DNA from: Solirubrobacterales bacterium
GTDB taxonomy: Bacteria; Actinomycetota; Thermoleophilia; Solirubrobacterales; 70-9
Assembly: GCA_016712175.1 (NCBI GenBank)
Contig: JADJRQ010000005.1
Location: 36,447 to 100,446, forward strand
DNA: 64,000 nt
Reading direction: 5' to 3'
The position numbers were made by a program, and so were the translations under genes. Of this stretch, positions 16,827 to 25,067 are shown piece after piece. Within the stretch, counting starts at the first letter, position 1. Every line of letters begins with the position of its first letter. The notes beneath the pieces were generated by a model, which had not been told where the DNA came from, searched no databases, and worked only from the letters and a program-made list of their open reading frames with translations.

Positions 16827-19397
16827 TTACTTGTCCCGCTGCGACTTCTCGGCCGGAAGCGCTGAATCAGACGGTGACGTCTGAATGTCGGGATTGCTGA
16901 TCTGACCGAGGCGCGCAGTGAGTTCACGCCACTGCTCGGCGCCGAGACTGCTTGTTTCGATCGAGCCACCTGGAGCGTCGGCTCCAGCCATTGGCCTGTA
17001 ACCGAGGTGGAGGTGGTCGTTGTGATCGGCCATTGCGAAGCCGGCTGCCTGCGGGTAATTCATCAGCGAGATGACTTCGTCCGGGGCCATGATGCCCTGG
17101 AGCGTGAGGAACTCCCGCGCCAGGCGATCGGTATTCGATCCGGGACCCTGGGTTGCGGACGTCACGACTTCGCCGTTGATGATGGCGATGTCGGCCGCCG
17201 AACCGTGGGTGTGGTTCGAGACGTTGCCGGAAGTCGTAATCGAGTGTTCACGTCCACAGAGCATCGAGGTGATGCCAAGCGTGTAGCCGCGCTCGGTGGC
17301 GAATTCCAGGGCGGCGAGCAGGCGACGGTCGATCGCGCCGTGGGCGACGTACTGGCGGTTACATTCGTCCATCGCGATGCTCTGGTCAGCGAGCACCCGC
17401 TTCTGGAGGGCTGCCTTGGAGAGCAGCAGCACGCCGCCGACTCCGAGGCGCTCGGCGAAACGATCTTTGCCCTGCGCGTTATAGATGTTGGTCTCGGCGA
17501 GCAGTCGCCAGCCGTCGAGGAAGGGCTTGGGGTCGATCTGCGGAGTCTCTTTGCCACCGGGCTTGATCGAGAAGTTGATCGATGAAGTGTTGCCTTCGCC
17601 GAGGCGGCCGAGGACGGTGCCGGCGATTACGCGGGAACCCTTCTTCAGTGGCTGGAGCTCGACGGTACCCGGCTTGAAGCGGAAGACGCCGGCTTTGGAG
17701 CCGTCGTAGATGACGTAGTCGCCGGGCTTGCCGTCAACGCCACCGAGGCTGTCGCTGACCGGCGTGTTGACCTTTGTCGACTGGCCCTGGACCGTAGACC
17801 GCTGGTGGTTGCTCGGGCGAAGGGGGTTGGCGTAGGTACGACCGCGCATATCCTCGGTGTTGAGCTGCTTCCCGGAGGCGTCTGCCTGGGCGTTCAGGTT
17901 CTCCTGCTCGGCGCGGCGATCGTTGGCTACGTCCATTGGCTCGCCGGTATTCGAAGCTGCGGTTGCGGCTCCGGTGGCTTGGGCGGCAGCGGCCTTGGCG
18001 GCGGCGTCCGGATCGACCAGAACTTCGCTGATGTTGGAGCTTGACTTCTTCGAACCCTCATCCTTTACATGAGGTTCAGACTTCTGGTCCGCTGCGGCCG
18101 GCCGGTCGGTTGCCTTGGCCGTGCCCATCTCGAGTGAAGGGTCGGGCGACTGCTTCTGGGTCCCGGCGGGACTGTCTTCGCTGGAGGGCTGGCTGGTCCC
18201 GGTCCCTTCGTGGGTCGGCACCGGATGGACCTGCGAAACCGAGCCGAGGCCAGCGTACGAGTAGTTGTTGCCGTAGACATCTTCGAGGACGACCGTTCCG
18301 GTCTCCTGGTCGATCGACTTGATCACACCGTCGTTGACGGCGATGACCGGCGAGCCACCTTTGGCCGAGATCTCGATCGAAGTGCGATCGGAGGCGGAGC
18401 TGATGTTCTGCGATCCGCCACGACCCTTCTCCTTGGCCTTTTCGGTCGAGACCTGCCCTTCGTAGGTCGATTCGGCGGCGATCGGGAAGCGGGCGCCTTC
18501 GGTGAGGCCGGTGAGGCTCGAGATCACTTCCGGTGGAATTGCGGAATAGGCCTTGGCGTGCTCGAGGATGTCCTGGACGTACCAGTCAGCGTGGTTGTAA
18601 GCGAAGATCGCCTTGTAGGGATCCTCGGCGTAACCGAAAGTCTTCAGGTAGTTGCCGGCAGCGCAGATCGCGTCGACCGGGTTGAACGGATCCTTCAGCT
18701 TGTCGCCGTTGGCGTCCACTCCCCATTCGACCCAGGAGGAGTTGATGAACTGCATCCAGCCGTAGGCACCGGCGGACGAGGTGCTGACGTTGGTGCCGAA
18801 GTTGGTCTCGATGCGGTTGATCGCCGCGAGGACTTGCCAGGGGATCCCGTATTCACTTCCGCAGGCCTGGTAGATCGGCAGGAGGAACGGCGGGATCTCG
18901 AAATTCTTGATGACGAAGTTCGGAACTCTCAGCTGCTTGAGTTTGAACGGGTCGCTGGCGGAGCCGTCAGGAGTGGCTCCTCCGGAGAGGCTCGGATCTT
19001 CCTGGACGAATTTCGGCTCGCGGGCCGGACGGCCGCCGCCATTGCTGTCCTTGACACCGCCACCGCCACCGCCACCGGTTGAAGGTTTGGGCTTGGGCGC
19101 GACGCCTCCGGAACCGCCGTTCGCGGGGGGCTTAATGGTGCCCGGTTCGGTCACCGCGTCGGGCGGCGTCGTTGTCTTGTCCGTCTTCCCGGCGTCGGCC
19201 TCGGCCAGGTTGCTGGCGGCGGGCGTGCCGCTCTCATCGGGGGCGAGAACCATGACGCGGTTCGGTGCCGACGAAGAGGCAGAAGCAGACATTGCGGTCG
19301 AATCACCAATTGTCAAGCCGAAAAACAGCAGGGATAGGAATGCCGTGACAAACGCGGCCAGATGAATCCTGCGTGTCGACTCAGAGCCCTTTATCAC
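16827..19397 (-). CDS. Multidomain peptidoglycan hydrolase: transglycosylase, degenerate LytM, M15-like peptidase
   Basis: 856-aa exported protein. A signal/anchor segment lies at about residues 12-32 ('LAAFVTAFLSLLFFGLTIG'), then a Gly/Pro-rich linker. A lytic transglycosylase domain (about 176-280) has the catalytic Glu in 'AINRIETNFGTNVST' and 'GAYGWMQFINSSW'. Next comes a LytM/M23-like beta fold in two parts (about 343-390 and 560-630) separated by a ~170-residue low-complexity insert; the usual zinc ligands are replaced ('SSINFSI' in place of HLHFE-like). The C-terminus (about 676-803) resembles M15 D,D-peptidases, with zinc-type residues in 'SNHTHGSAADI' and 'DHLHLGY'. It probably cuts glycan strands and peptide crosslinks during growth. 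The hypothetical gene downstream is probably cotranscribed. Confidence 0.85.
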   Translation of the reverse strand: MIKGSESTRRIHLAAFVTAFLSLLFFGLTIGDSTAMSASASSSAPNRVMVLAPDESGTPAASNLAEADAGKTDKTTTPPDAVTEPGTIKPPANGGSGGVAPKPKPSTGGGGGGGVKDSNGGGRPAREPKFVQEDPSLSGGATPDGSASDPFKLKQLRVPNFVIKNFEIPPFLLPIYQACGSEYGIPWQVLAAINRIETNFGTNVSTSSAGAYGWMQFINSSWVEWGVDANGDKLKDPFNPVDAICAAGNYLKTFGYAEDPYKAIFAYNHADWYVQDILEHAKAYSAIPPEVISSLTGLTEGARFPIAAESTYEGQVSTEKAKEKGRGGSQNISSASDRTSIEISAKGGSPVIAVNDGVIKSIDQETGTVVLEDVYGNNYSYAGLGSVSQVHPVPTHEGTGTSQPSSEDSPAGTQKQSPDPSLEMGTAKATDRPAAADQKSEPHVKDEGSKKSSSNISEVLVDPDAAAKAAAAQATGAATAASNTGEPMDVANDRRAEQENLNAQADASGKQLNTEDMRGRTYANPLRPSNHQRSTVQGQSTKVNTPVSDSLGGVDGKPGDYVIYDGSKAGVFRFKPGTVELQPLKKGSRVIAGTVLGRLGEGNTSSINFSIKPGGKETPQIDPKPFLDGWRLLAETNIYNAQGKDRFAERLGVGGVLLLSKAALQKRVLADQSIAMDECNRQYVAHGAIDRRLLAALEFATERGYTLGITSMLCGREHSITTSGNVSNHTHGSAADIAIINGEVVTSATQGPGSNTDRLAREFLTLQGIMAPDEVISLMNYPQAAGFAMADHNDHLHLGYRPMAGADAPGGSIETSSLGAEQWRELTARLGQISNPDIQTSPSDSALPAEKSQRDK

Positions 19398-19529
19398 CTG
19401 TGGTTCCCAACTAAAACAGACACGTCCGACACTCTCCCGGGGGTGCCGTCCGGGAAACGTATCGCAGACGGGTTCAACGTAGCCCCGTCACATCCTGCCT
19501 GTCGCCGGGTTTCGGCCCTGTGATTTACC

Positions 19530-19934
19530 ATGTGCGGCATGGATGAAGACAGGGATGGAATCAGGGACCGGGTGCGTTCGAGCGGCGAGAAGGCGGCCGC
19601 CGATATCGCCCAGGCGCTGATCGGCAGCCCCGCGTTCGGCCAGGCGGTATCTGCGGCAGTGGTCGCGAAGGACGCCGCAAACGATGCACAGCGCGCCGCG
19701 ATGGGCGCCCTCAACGTGTCCTCGCAGGACGCCGCCGACCGCCTCGAACGCCGGCTCCGGGCGCTTTCTGACCGTCTCGAAGACACCGAAGACCGGCTCG
19801 ACCGGGCACTCGACGATCTGAGAGACCTGAAAGGCGTCGTCAAGGATCTGCAGGCGGCGGCCCAGGCACCCCTGGTCTCTTCGACCACGAAGAAACGCAA
19901 GCCGGCCACAGCCAAGCCGAAAACGACGACCTGA
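19530..19934 (+). CDS. Small coiled-coil protein
   Basis: 134 aa, no named family. The N-terminal half is Ala-rich and helical ('GEKAAADIAQALIGSPAFGQ'), the centre is a strong coiled coil ('RLERRLRALSDRLEDTEDRL' and the following ~20 residues), and the tail is Lys/Thr/Pro-rich (KKRKPATAKPKTTT), suggesting a DNA-, RNA- or polymer-surface-binding role. The pattern resembles phasin-like and histone-tail-like small proteins, but that is only analogy. The start may instead be the ATG three codons downstream. It is transcribed divergently from the wall hydrolase gene and looks related in style to the 113-aa protein at 20685. Confidence 0.65.
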   Translation: MCGMDEDRDGIRDRVRSSGEKAAADIAQALIGSPAFGQAVSAAVVAKDAANDAQRAAMGALNVSSQDAADRLERRLRALSDRLEDTEDRLDRALDDLRDLKGVVKDLQAAAQAPLVSSTTKKRKPATAKPKTTT

Positions 19935-19945
19935 GACCTGCGACC

Positions 19946-19968
19946 CTCAACCTCTAGTTGAGGTTGAG
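19946..19968. terminator. Hairpin between convergent genes
   Basis: Perfect 9-bp stem CTCAACCTC / GAGGTTGAG with a 5-base loop, centred between the stop codons of the coiled-coil gene and the nucleoside phosphorylase gene. No T-run follows on either strand, so termination strength is uncertain. Confidence 0.5.
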
Positions 19969-19976
19969 ACCAGGCG

Positions 19977-20642
19977 TTACGACAGTCGGTTGACGATCTT
20001 CAGTCCGACTTCCATAAAGGTCTGTTCCAGATCGGCTTCGGCCAGCATCTCACCGGTCTCGTCGCCAGTGACCACCAGTACGGCGGCAGCGGGGAGGCCG
20101 AGCCTCCGGCAGAAGGCGAGTACCGCCGCTGTCTGAAGATCCCGTGCGGTTGCCCCTTCGGCCGGCGAAGGACCGTCCGGGTCGAACCGGCTGACGAAGT
20201 CGTGGCTCGAAATGCCGGCTTTCGGCGCGACGCCGCTCAGCCGGTCGAGCAGGCCGGGATCCGGGACTGCGCCGTCTCCGTCCGCCCCAAGGCGGAGTCC
20301 GGCCCCGTCCCGGCTGACCGCGGTTTCGACCAGGAGGGTGTCGCCGGGCGAGTGTTCACCATGGCCGGTGATGCAGGTTCCGAGCCGCACCAGTCGCGTG
20401 ACGCCGAGTCCGGCGAGGTCACCGACAATGGCGATTGCCCCCGCGCCACCGGCCCCGGTCGATTGGACGGTCAGCTCGAGTCCGGACCCGGTTTCCCCCG
20501 TATAGCCCCAGAGTCCCCTCGACTGATGGCTCATTTTCGGTTGGACCGTCAGCGCCTGAGCCAGGGCAAACGCTCGCCGGGGATCACCGGTGATCAGCGC
20601 GTCGCGGGTCGGAGAAGAGATGGGTGTGAGGTGGGCGGGCAT
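19977..20642 (-). CDS. Nucleoside phosphorylase family protein
   Basis: 221-aa protein of the PNP/UDP phosphorylase family, which splits nucleosides with phosphate into base and ribose-1-phosphate. The phosphate-binding motifs are visible: 'ALITGDPRRAFALAQAL' near the N-terminus and 'LVRLGTCI' near residue 87. The ribose-binding motif, usually with a Glu (xMExA), reads 'ARDLQTAAVLAF', so Glu is replaced by Gln. The length is slightly short compared with E. coli uridine phosphorylase. Activity may be reduced or the substrate may be different. It is flanked by two small helical proteins and convergent with the first. Confidence 0.8.
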   Translation of the reverse strand: MPAHLTPISSPTRDALITGDPRRAFALAQALTVQPKMSHQSRGLWGYTGETGSGLELTVQSTGAGGAGAIAIVGDLAGLGVTRLVRLGTCITGHGEHSPGDTLLVETAVSRDGAGLRLGADGDGAVPDPGLLDRLSGVAPKAGISSHDFVSRFDPDGPSPAEGATARDLQTAAVLAFCRRLGLPAAAVLVVTGDETGEMLAEADLEQTFMEVGLKIVNRLS

Positions 20643-20684
20643 CAGGGCGTGCAGGTCAAGACGATTAGGGCTTAGAATAGTTCC

Positions 20685-21026
20685 ATGGCCGACAAGGAAG
20701 AAAAAGAGGGCGGACGTGGAATCCCTGACGGACTGCGGGAGGCAATCGAAGGAGCCTTCGCGGCGACCGAAAAGACCCGGGCCCAGGCCCAGGATCTGGG
20801 CGACAAGACGCGCGGCCGGGCGCAGGGCCTCAGCGACAAGACCAAAGACCGGGCCCAGGGACTGGTCGACGAGGTCTCGAAACGTGGATCAGACGCCCGT
20901 GGCACGCTCGATGGCCTGCGTCTGGTCAGTCGCGACGAACTGCGTGAACTCGAAGACAAGATTGACGAACTTTCCAGTCGTATAGCCAAATTAGAGGCTA
21001 AGCCTAAGCCTCAAGTCGACGGTTAG
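20685..21026 (+). CDS. Small helical protein with three 11-residue repeats
   Basis: 113 aa, no named family. After a charged start come three back-to-back 11-mers: AQDLGDKTRGR, AQGLSDKTKDR and AQGLVDEVSKR (residues ~33-65). Such 11-mer amphipathic helices resemble LEA group 3 desiccation proteins and lipid- or granule-coating proteins. A short leucine-rich coiled coil follows ('DELRELEDKIDELSSRIAKL'). The ATG is close to an AT-rich TTAGAAT sequence 10 bp upstream, a possible -10 box, and no strong ribosome site is seen. The gene ends 1 bp before the epimerase gene start, so they are cotranscribed. Confidence 0.7.
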   Translation: MADKEEKEGGRGIPDGLREAIEGAFAATEKTRAQAQDLGDKTRGRAQGLSDKTKDRAQGLVDEVSKRGSDARGTLDGLRLVSRDELRELEDKIDELSSRIAKLEAKPKPQVDG

Positions 21027-21027
21027 A

Positions 21028-22056
21028 ATGGCTCGAGAAGGCCGCGTAGTAATTGCCGGTGTGGCAACCCACTGGGGGTCGGAGCTCGCCCGGGCCCTCG
21101 CGCGCTCGCCTGGCGTCGGCCAGATCATCGGAATCGACACCTCAGAGCCCGAAGTCGACCTCGGCCGGACCGAATTCGTCGAGGCCGACATCCGCAACCC
21201 CGTCATTTCGCGCCTGCTACCTACGCTCGAGCCCGACGTCGTCGTCCACTGCGGGATCGTCGGGTACCCGGAGAAGGGTCGCCCTTCGCGGGCGCTTCAC
21301 GACATCAACGTGATCGGCACCCTCCAGCTCCTGGCCGCCTGTGAGAAAGTAAAGAACCTGAAGGCCCTCGTGGTCCGCGGGTCGGCTGCGATCTACGGTA
21401 GCTCCCCCTCGGCTCCGGCGTTCTTCACCGAAGACATGGCCCGGCAGTTCCCGCTTGAGACGAGGTTCCAGCGGGACATCGGCGAGCTCGAGGGGTATTT
21501 CGACAACTTCGCCCGCCGGCACCCATCGATCACCTGCACCATGTTGCGGTTCCAGACAGAGATCGGGGCCGGACTGGACAATCCACTGACGCGCTACCTG
21601 AGCTTGCCGGTGGTCCCGACCCAGATGGGCTGGGACCCGCGCCTTCAGCCTCTTCACGCCGCCGACGCTACGGGGGCCCTGACCGCAGCCACGCTCAATC
21701 CGGTTCGTGGTGCCGTCAACGTGGCGCCCGATGGAGCGATTTCACTCAGCCGGCTGCTGAGATTGGCCGGCAAGCCCGCGATCGGTGTCCCGCCCGTACT
21801 CTCGGGCCTCCTGCTGAGCCGCGTTGGATCGATGGTTGGCAGCGGCGACATGGAGAACGACGGACAGCTGCTCCTCAGGTACGGCCGTGGCTGTGACAAC
21901 CGTCGCCTGCGCGAGGACGTTGGTTACGAGCTTGCTTTCGACGCCGAAGGCGCGGCCCGCGACTTCGTCGCGAAGAAGTCGGCGTCGTCGCCTTTGGCGG
22001 CGGGGCGGGTCTTTCCGGCTCCCCATCCGGGCTCCCCGGTCAGGAGTGTGAAGTAG
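21028..22056 (+). CDS. NAD-dependent epimerase/dehydratase family protein (atypical SDR)
   Basis: 342-aa extended short-chain dehydrogenase-like protein. The Rossmann opening reads 'VVIAGVATHWGSELARAL', a degenerate version of GxxGxxG, and 'VVVHCGIVGYPEK' and 'NVIGTLQLLAACEK' match later SDR segments. The YxxxK catalytic pair is not apparent at the expected place ('RFQRDIGELEGYFDN'). It may bind a dinucleotide without classical epimerase chemistry. Its stop overlaps the acyltransferase start by one base, the same pairing as Rv0501-Rv0502 in Mycobacterium tuberculosis. A role in envelope lipid or glycolipid assembly is an inference from that pairing. Confidence 0.82.
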   Translation: MAREGRVVIAGVATHWGSELARALARSPGVGQIIGIDTSEPEVDLGRTEFVEADIRNPVISRLLPTLEPDVVVHCGIVGYPEKGRPSRALHDINVIGTLQLLAACEKVKNLKALVVRGSAAIYGSSPSAPAFFTEDMARQFPLETRFQRDIGELEGYFDNFARRHPSITCTMLRFQTEIGAGLDNPLTRYLSLPVVPTQMGWDPRLQPLHAADATGALTAATLNPVRGAVNVAPDGAISLSRLLRLAGKPAIGVPPVLSGLLLSRVGSMVGSGDMENDGQLLLRYGRGCDNRRLREDVGYELAFDAEGAARDFVAKKSASSPLAAGRVFPAPHPGSPVRSVK

Positions 22057-22915
22057 TGAGCAACGCGGAGATGGCACTCGAATGGGCCTCGGTCGTTCAG
22101 AGTTCGTCCGAACGTATCCTGCGTCGTGTTGCCGGCGAGTATCACGAGGACGAGTGGGGATTCGACGAGGAGTTCGCTGAAGCGGCCTTCCCGATCTTCG
22201 AGTTCCTCTACCGCTCGTGGTGGCGGGTGCAGGTGAGCGGCATCGAGAACGTTCCCGGTCACGGGCGGGCCTTGATCGTGGGCAATCACGCCGGCTCCGT
22301 CTTCCCTTTCGACGCGACAATGATCGGCGCGGCGATCCAGAAAGAACATCCCTTGCCCCGCTGGGCCCGCGCGCTGGTCCTCAACTGGGCCTTCGACGTG
22401 CCGTTCGTCAGCTATTTCATCCGTCGGATAGGCGGGGTCGCGGCGAATCCGGCCAACCTCACGCGCCTTCTCGAAGGGGATCACCCGGTCATGGTCTTCC
22501 CCGAGGGCGCCAAGGGTTTCGGCAAGCCCTTCTCCGAGCGCTACCGGCTCCAGCGGTTCGGCCGCGGCGGCTTCGTCGAGGTGGCGCTGGAAACCGGCTC
22601 GCCGATCATTCCGGTCGCCGTGGTCGGTTCCGAAGAGATCTATCCGAAGATCGGCCAGTCGGTGCCCTCGCCCGCATCACCGGCGCGCCTTACGTCCCGA
22701 TTACCCCGACCTTCCCCTGGCTGGGCCCGCTGGGCCTGTTGCCGCTGCCGTCACGCTGGCGGATCGAATTCCTCGAGCCGATCGACCTCTCTGGATATGG
22801 CCCCGGTGCCAGCGAAGACCGTTCGCTGGTGTTCGATCTCTCCGAGCAGGTCCGCGAGACGATTCAGGAAGCACTATATAAGGGGCTCGTCGCCCGAGGT
22901 CCCGCTTTCTTCTGA
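22056..22915 (+). CDS. Lysophospholipid acyltransferase family protein (frameshifted)
   Basis: About 286 aa when the shift is repaired. It belongs to the PlsC-like acyltransferases that move acyl chains to a glycerol-phosphate or related acceptor at the membrane. The catalytic His region is 'ALIVGNHAGSVFPFDATM', and 'VMVFPEGAKGFGKPF' is the second, substrate-binding motif. The frame changes at about 22665 (after 'EEIYPKIGQ'); the second part continues as 'GALARITGAPYVPITPTFP' and ends at 22915. Without repair the first frame would run on by chance into the ammonium transporter gene. The GTG start follows GGAG by 10 bases and overlaps the epimerase stop. Confidence 0.8.
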
Positions 22916-23036
22916 GACAACTTCAGGTTTTTGGCTCTGGGTCTGTCTTTCGAGTTGTCTATACCAATCTGACAGTTCACAGCGGTCCTTTTCCTCCAAC
23001 GGGCCAAAAGCACGGCCCTCTCCGGAACTTAGGTTT

Positions 23037-23069
23037 ACGCGGTCAGCTAATCGCATAAATCGACCGCGT
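23037..23069 (+). promoter_or_regulatory. Stem-loop or operator upstream of amt
   Basis: ACGCGGTC (23037-23044) and GACCGCGT (23062-23069) are perfect 8-bp inverted repeats around a 17-base AT-rich spacer, 37 bp before the amt start codon. It could be a dimer-binding site for a nitrogen regulator or an RNA hairpin in the leader. It does not match a classical GlnR box that I can recognise. Confidence 0.4.
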
Positions 23070-23105
23070 GGGCACTGCTCGGCGGGTACAGGAGGAAAAA
23101 GTCGA

Positions 23106-24593
23106 ATGAGAGTCAAGAAACTAGGCATAGCGTCGCTTCTGGCGCTGGTTGCCGCCCTGGTTGTGCCAGGGCTGGCATCGGCCGGTGTGGCCGCGGACGT
23201 GGCCGCGAACGATCTCGAGCTCAGCCTGGTCTGGGTCGGTCTCGCGACGGTTCTCGTCTTCCTGATGCAGGCAGGCTTCATGTTCCTGGAGATTGGTTTC
23301 TCCCGGATGAAGAACGCCGGCACCGGAGTCGGAAAGATCTTCATCAACCTCGCGATCGTGTCAATTGCCTGGTGGACGATCGGCTACGGCATCTCGGGGT
23401 TCAGCGATGGAGCGCTCACCGATATAGCTGGATCGACCGGTTTCTTCTTCCACTTCGGCCAGTCGGTCGGGATTGGAGCAGACGCGGTGCCGGTCACGTC
23501 GGACACCGTCATGTTCATGCTCTTCGGCATGTCCTTCTGTGCGGTCTCCCTCGCGGTTGTCTGGGGCACCACACTGGAGCGGATCAAGTTCAGCTCCTAC
23601 GTGATCTACGCCGTCTTCTTCGGCGCCCTGATCTACCCGATGGTTGCCCACTCGGTCTACGGTGGCGGACTTCTCTCCGACATCGGCGGCAGGCCCGCAA
23701 TGGACTTCGCCGGTTCATCCGTCGTCCATTTGACCGGTGCTACCGGTGGCCTCGCGGCGCTGCTCTTGCTCGGCGCACGTAAAGGCAAGTACGGAGCCGA
23801 CGGTTCCGCCCGGGCGATCCCCGGTCACTCGATGCCGCTGGTCGGCCTCGGCGTGATCATCCTCTGGATCGGCTGGTTCGGATTCAACGGTGGTTCGACC
23901 TTCGGCACGGACGGTTCGTTCTTCGCCGAAGTGATGCTCAACACCCAGCTCGCGGCCGCCGCCGGTGTCATCGGTGCGTGTCTGCTGATCTACGCGAAGA
24001 CCAAGACGCTCGATGTCGGCATGGCCGGCAACGGTGCGATCGCCGGTCTCGTCGGCATCACGGCTGGTTGTGGTTACGTCGAGTACTGGGCGGCACCGAT
24101 CATCGGATTCATATCCGGGCTGATCGTGGTCCTCGGTGTCCTCGCCGTCGAGAAGTACCTGGACGATCCGATCGGAGCCCTTTCGGCACACGGCATGGCC
24201 GGTGTCTTCGGCACCGTGGCCGTTGGCATCTTCGGATCGCCGCGACTGGTGCTCGACGGTGCGGGCGCGGGTATCTGGTACTCCATCTTCGGAGACCAGA
24301 GCTTCAGCTCGACCTTCGGTCAGTTGGGGGTACAGACGCTCACTCCGGTGGTCATCTTCGTATTCGTGTTCGCGTGCTCATACGCGATCTTCGCGACCAT
24401 CAAGGCGACCATCGGCATCAGGGTCTCGGAAGCGGAAGAAGACGCCGGTCTGGACATTTCGAGTCACGGGATGTACGGATATCCGGAGGCCTTCATTCCG
24501 CAGCCGGAATACCCTGTCGGGGCATACACGCCAGCCATGGCAGGTACTCCGGTAGCGCCGTTGGAATCCACACCGCCAAGCGACCAGGCATAA
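23106..24593 (+). CDS. amt: Ammonium transporter
   Basis: 495-aa Amt/MEP/Rh channel for ammonium uptake across the cytoplasmic membrane. A signal-like first segment ('SLLALVAALVVPGLASAG') is followed by the eleven-helix Amt core beginning 'LVWVGLATVLVFLMQAGFMF'. Family signatures include 'GTGVGKIFINLAIVSIAWW', 'FAGSSVVHLTGATGG' and 'GWFGFNGGSTFG'. Pore histidines appear in 'VVHLTGATGG' and 'LSAHGMAGVFG'. A strong AGGAGG lies 11 bases before the ATG. The C-terminal cytoplasmic region includes the 'GLDISSHGMYGYPEAF' motif used for coupling to PII. glnK follows 15 bp downstream, the usual arrangement. Confidence 0.96.
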   Translation: MRVKKLGIASLLALVAALVVPGLASAGVAADVAANDLELSLVWVGLATVLVFLMQAGFMFLEIGFSRMKNAGTGVGKIFINLAIVSIAWWTIGYGISGFSDGALTDIAGSTGFFFHFGQSVGIGADAVPVTSDTVMFMLFGMSFCAVSLAVVWGTTLERIKFSSYVIYAVFFGALIYPMVAHSVYGGGLLSDIGGRPAMDFAGSSVVHLTGATGGLAALLLLGARKGKYGADGSARAIPGHSMPLVGLGVIILWIGWFGFNGGSTFGTDGSFFAEVMLNTQLAAAAGVIGACLLIYAKTKTLDVGMAGNGAIAGLVGITAGCGYVEYWAAPIIGFISGLIVVLGVLAVEKYLDDPIGALSAHGMAGVFGTVAVGIFGSPRLVLDGAGAGIWYSIFGDQSFSSTFGQLGVQTLTPVVIFVFVFACSYAIFATIKATIGIRVSEAEEDAGLDISSHGMYGYPEAFIPQPEYPVGAYTPAMAGTPVAPLESTPPSDQA

Positions 24594-24608
24594 GAGGGGT
24601 TGAGTCAG

Positions 24609-24962
24609 TTGAAAAAAATAGAAGCATTCATCCGACACGAAGCGTTCGAGCCGATCAGGACCGAACTGCTTGAAAAAGGAATCCCGTCCATCTCGATTCT
24701 GGAGGCAAAAGGCTCCGGACGGCAGAAGGGCATAGTCGAGACCTACCGCGGATCAACGGTGACCGTCAACGTACGGCCGAAGGTCAAGCTGGAGATCGTT
24801 GTCGCGGATGGTGAAAAAGACCTCGTAGTCGAGACGATTCTGCGTCACGCTCGATCAGGAGAGATCGGAGATGGCAAGATCTTCGTGATTCCGGTCGAGG
24901 AGGCAATCAGGATCCGGACCGGCGAACGGGGGAACGAAGTAACACAGGTCCACGAGGAGTAG
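24609..24962 (+). CDS. glnK: PII nitrogen regulatory protein without Tyr51
   Basis: 117-aa PII signal protein, expected to block Amt and sense 2-oxoglutarate and ATP/ADP. The start is taken as TTG 24609 ('KKIEAFIR'), 9 bases after AGGGG; a TTG nine bases upstream is possible. With this start the numbering matches the family: Thr/Tyr46-Arg47-Gly48-Ser49-Thr50-Val51 in the T-loop. The modifiable Tyr51 is absent and replaced by Val, while Ser49, the cyanobacterial phosphorylation site, is present. The B-loop region 'IRIRTGERGN' is normal, as is 'SGRQKG' at residues 36-41. Thus nucleotidylylation at Tyr51 cannot occur; ligand control should remain. Confidence 0.92.
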   Translation: MKKIEAFIRHEAFEPIRTELLEKGIPSISILEAKGSGRQKGIVETYRGSTVTVNVRPKVKLEIVVADGEKDLVVETILRHARSGEIGDGKIFVIPVEEAIRIRTGERGNEVTQVHEE

Positions 24963-24979
24963 CGATGGGCTGACATGGC

Positions 24980-25012
24980 AAGGCGGTGGGACCATCCGGT
25001 CTCACCGCCTTT
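24980..25012 (+). terminator. Terminator of the amt-glnK operon
   Basis: A 14-bp stem (one G-T pair) with loop ATCC, 18 bp past the glnK stop, followed by T-rich sequence (TTTCGCCATTTT). This closes the operon. Confidence 0.8.
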
Positions 25013-25067
25013 CGCCATTTTCGGGCACTGTTGTTGAACTTTTCCGAATCGCTAACCTCAAACGCCC

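Noticed and set aside
22056..24593. A single 845-aa acyltransferase-ammonium transporter fusion
   Set aside because: The middle part after 22665 is out of frame nonsense; the acyltransferase continues in another frame to 22915 and amt has its own signal peptide and AGGAGG site.
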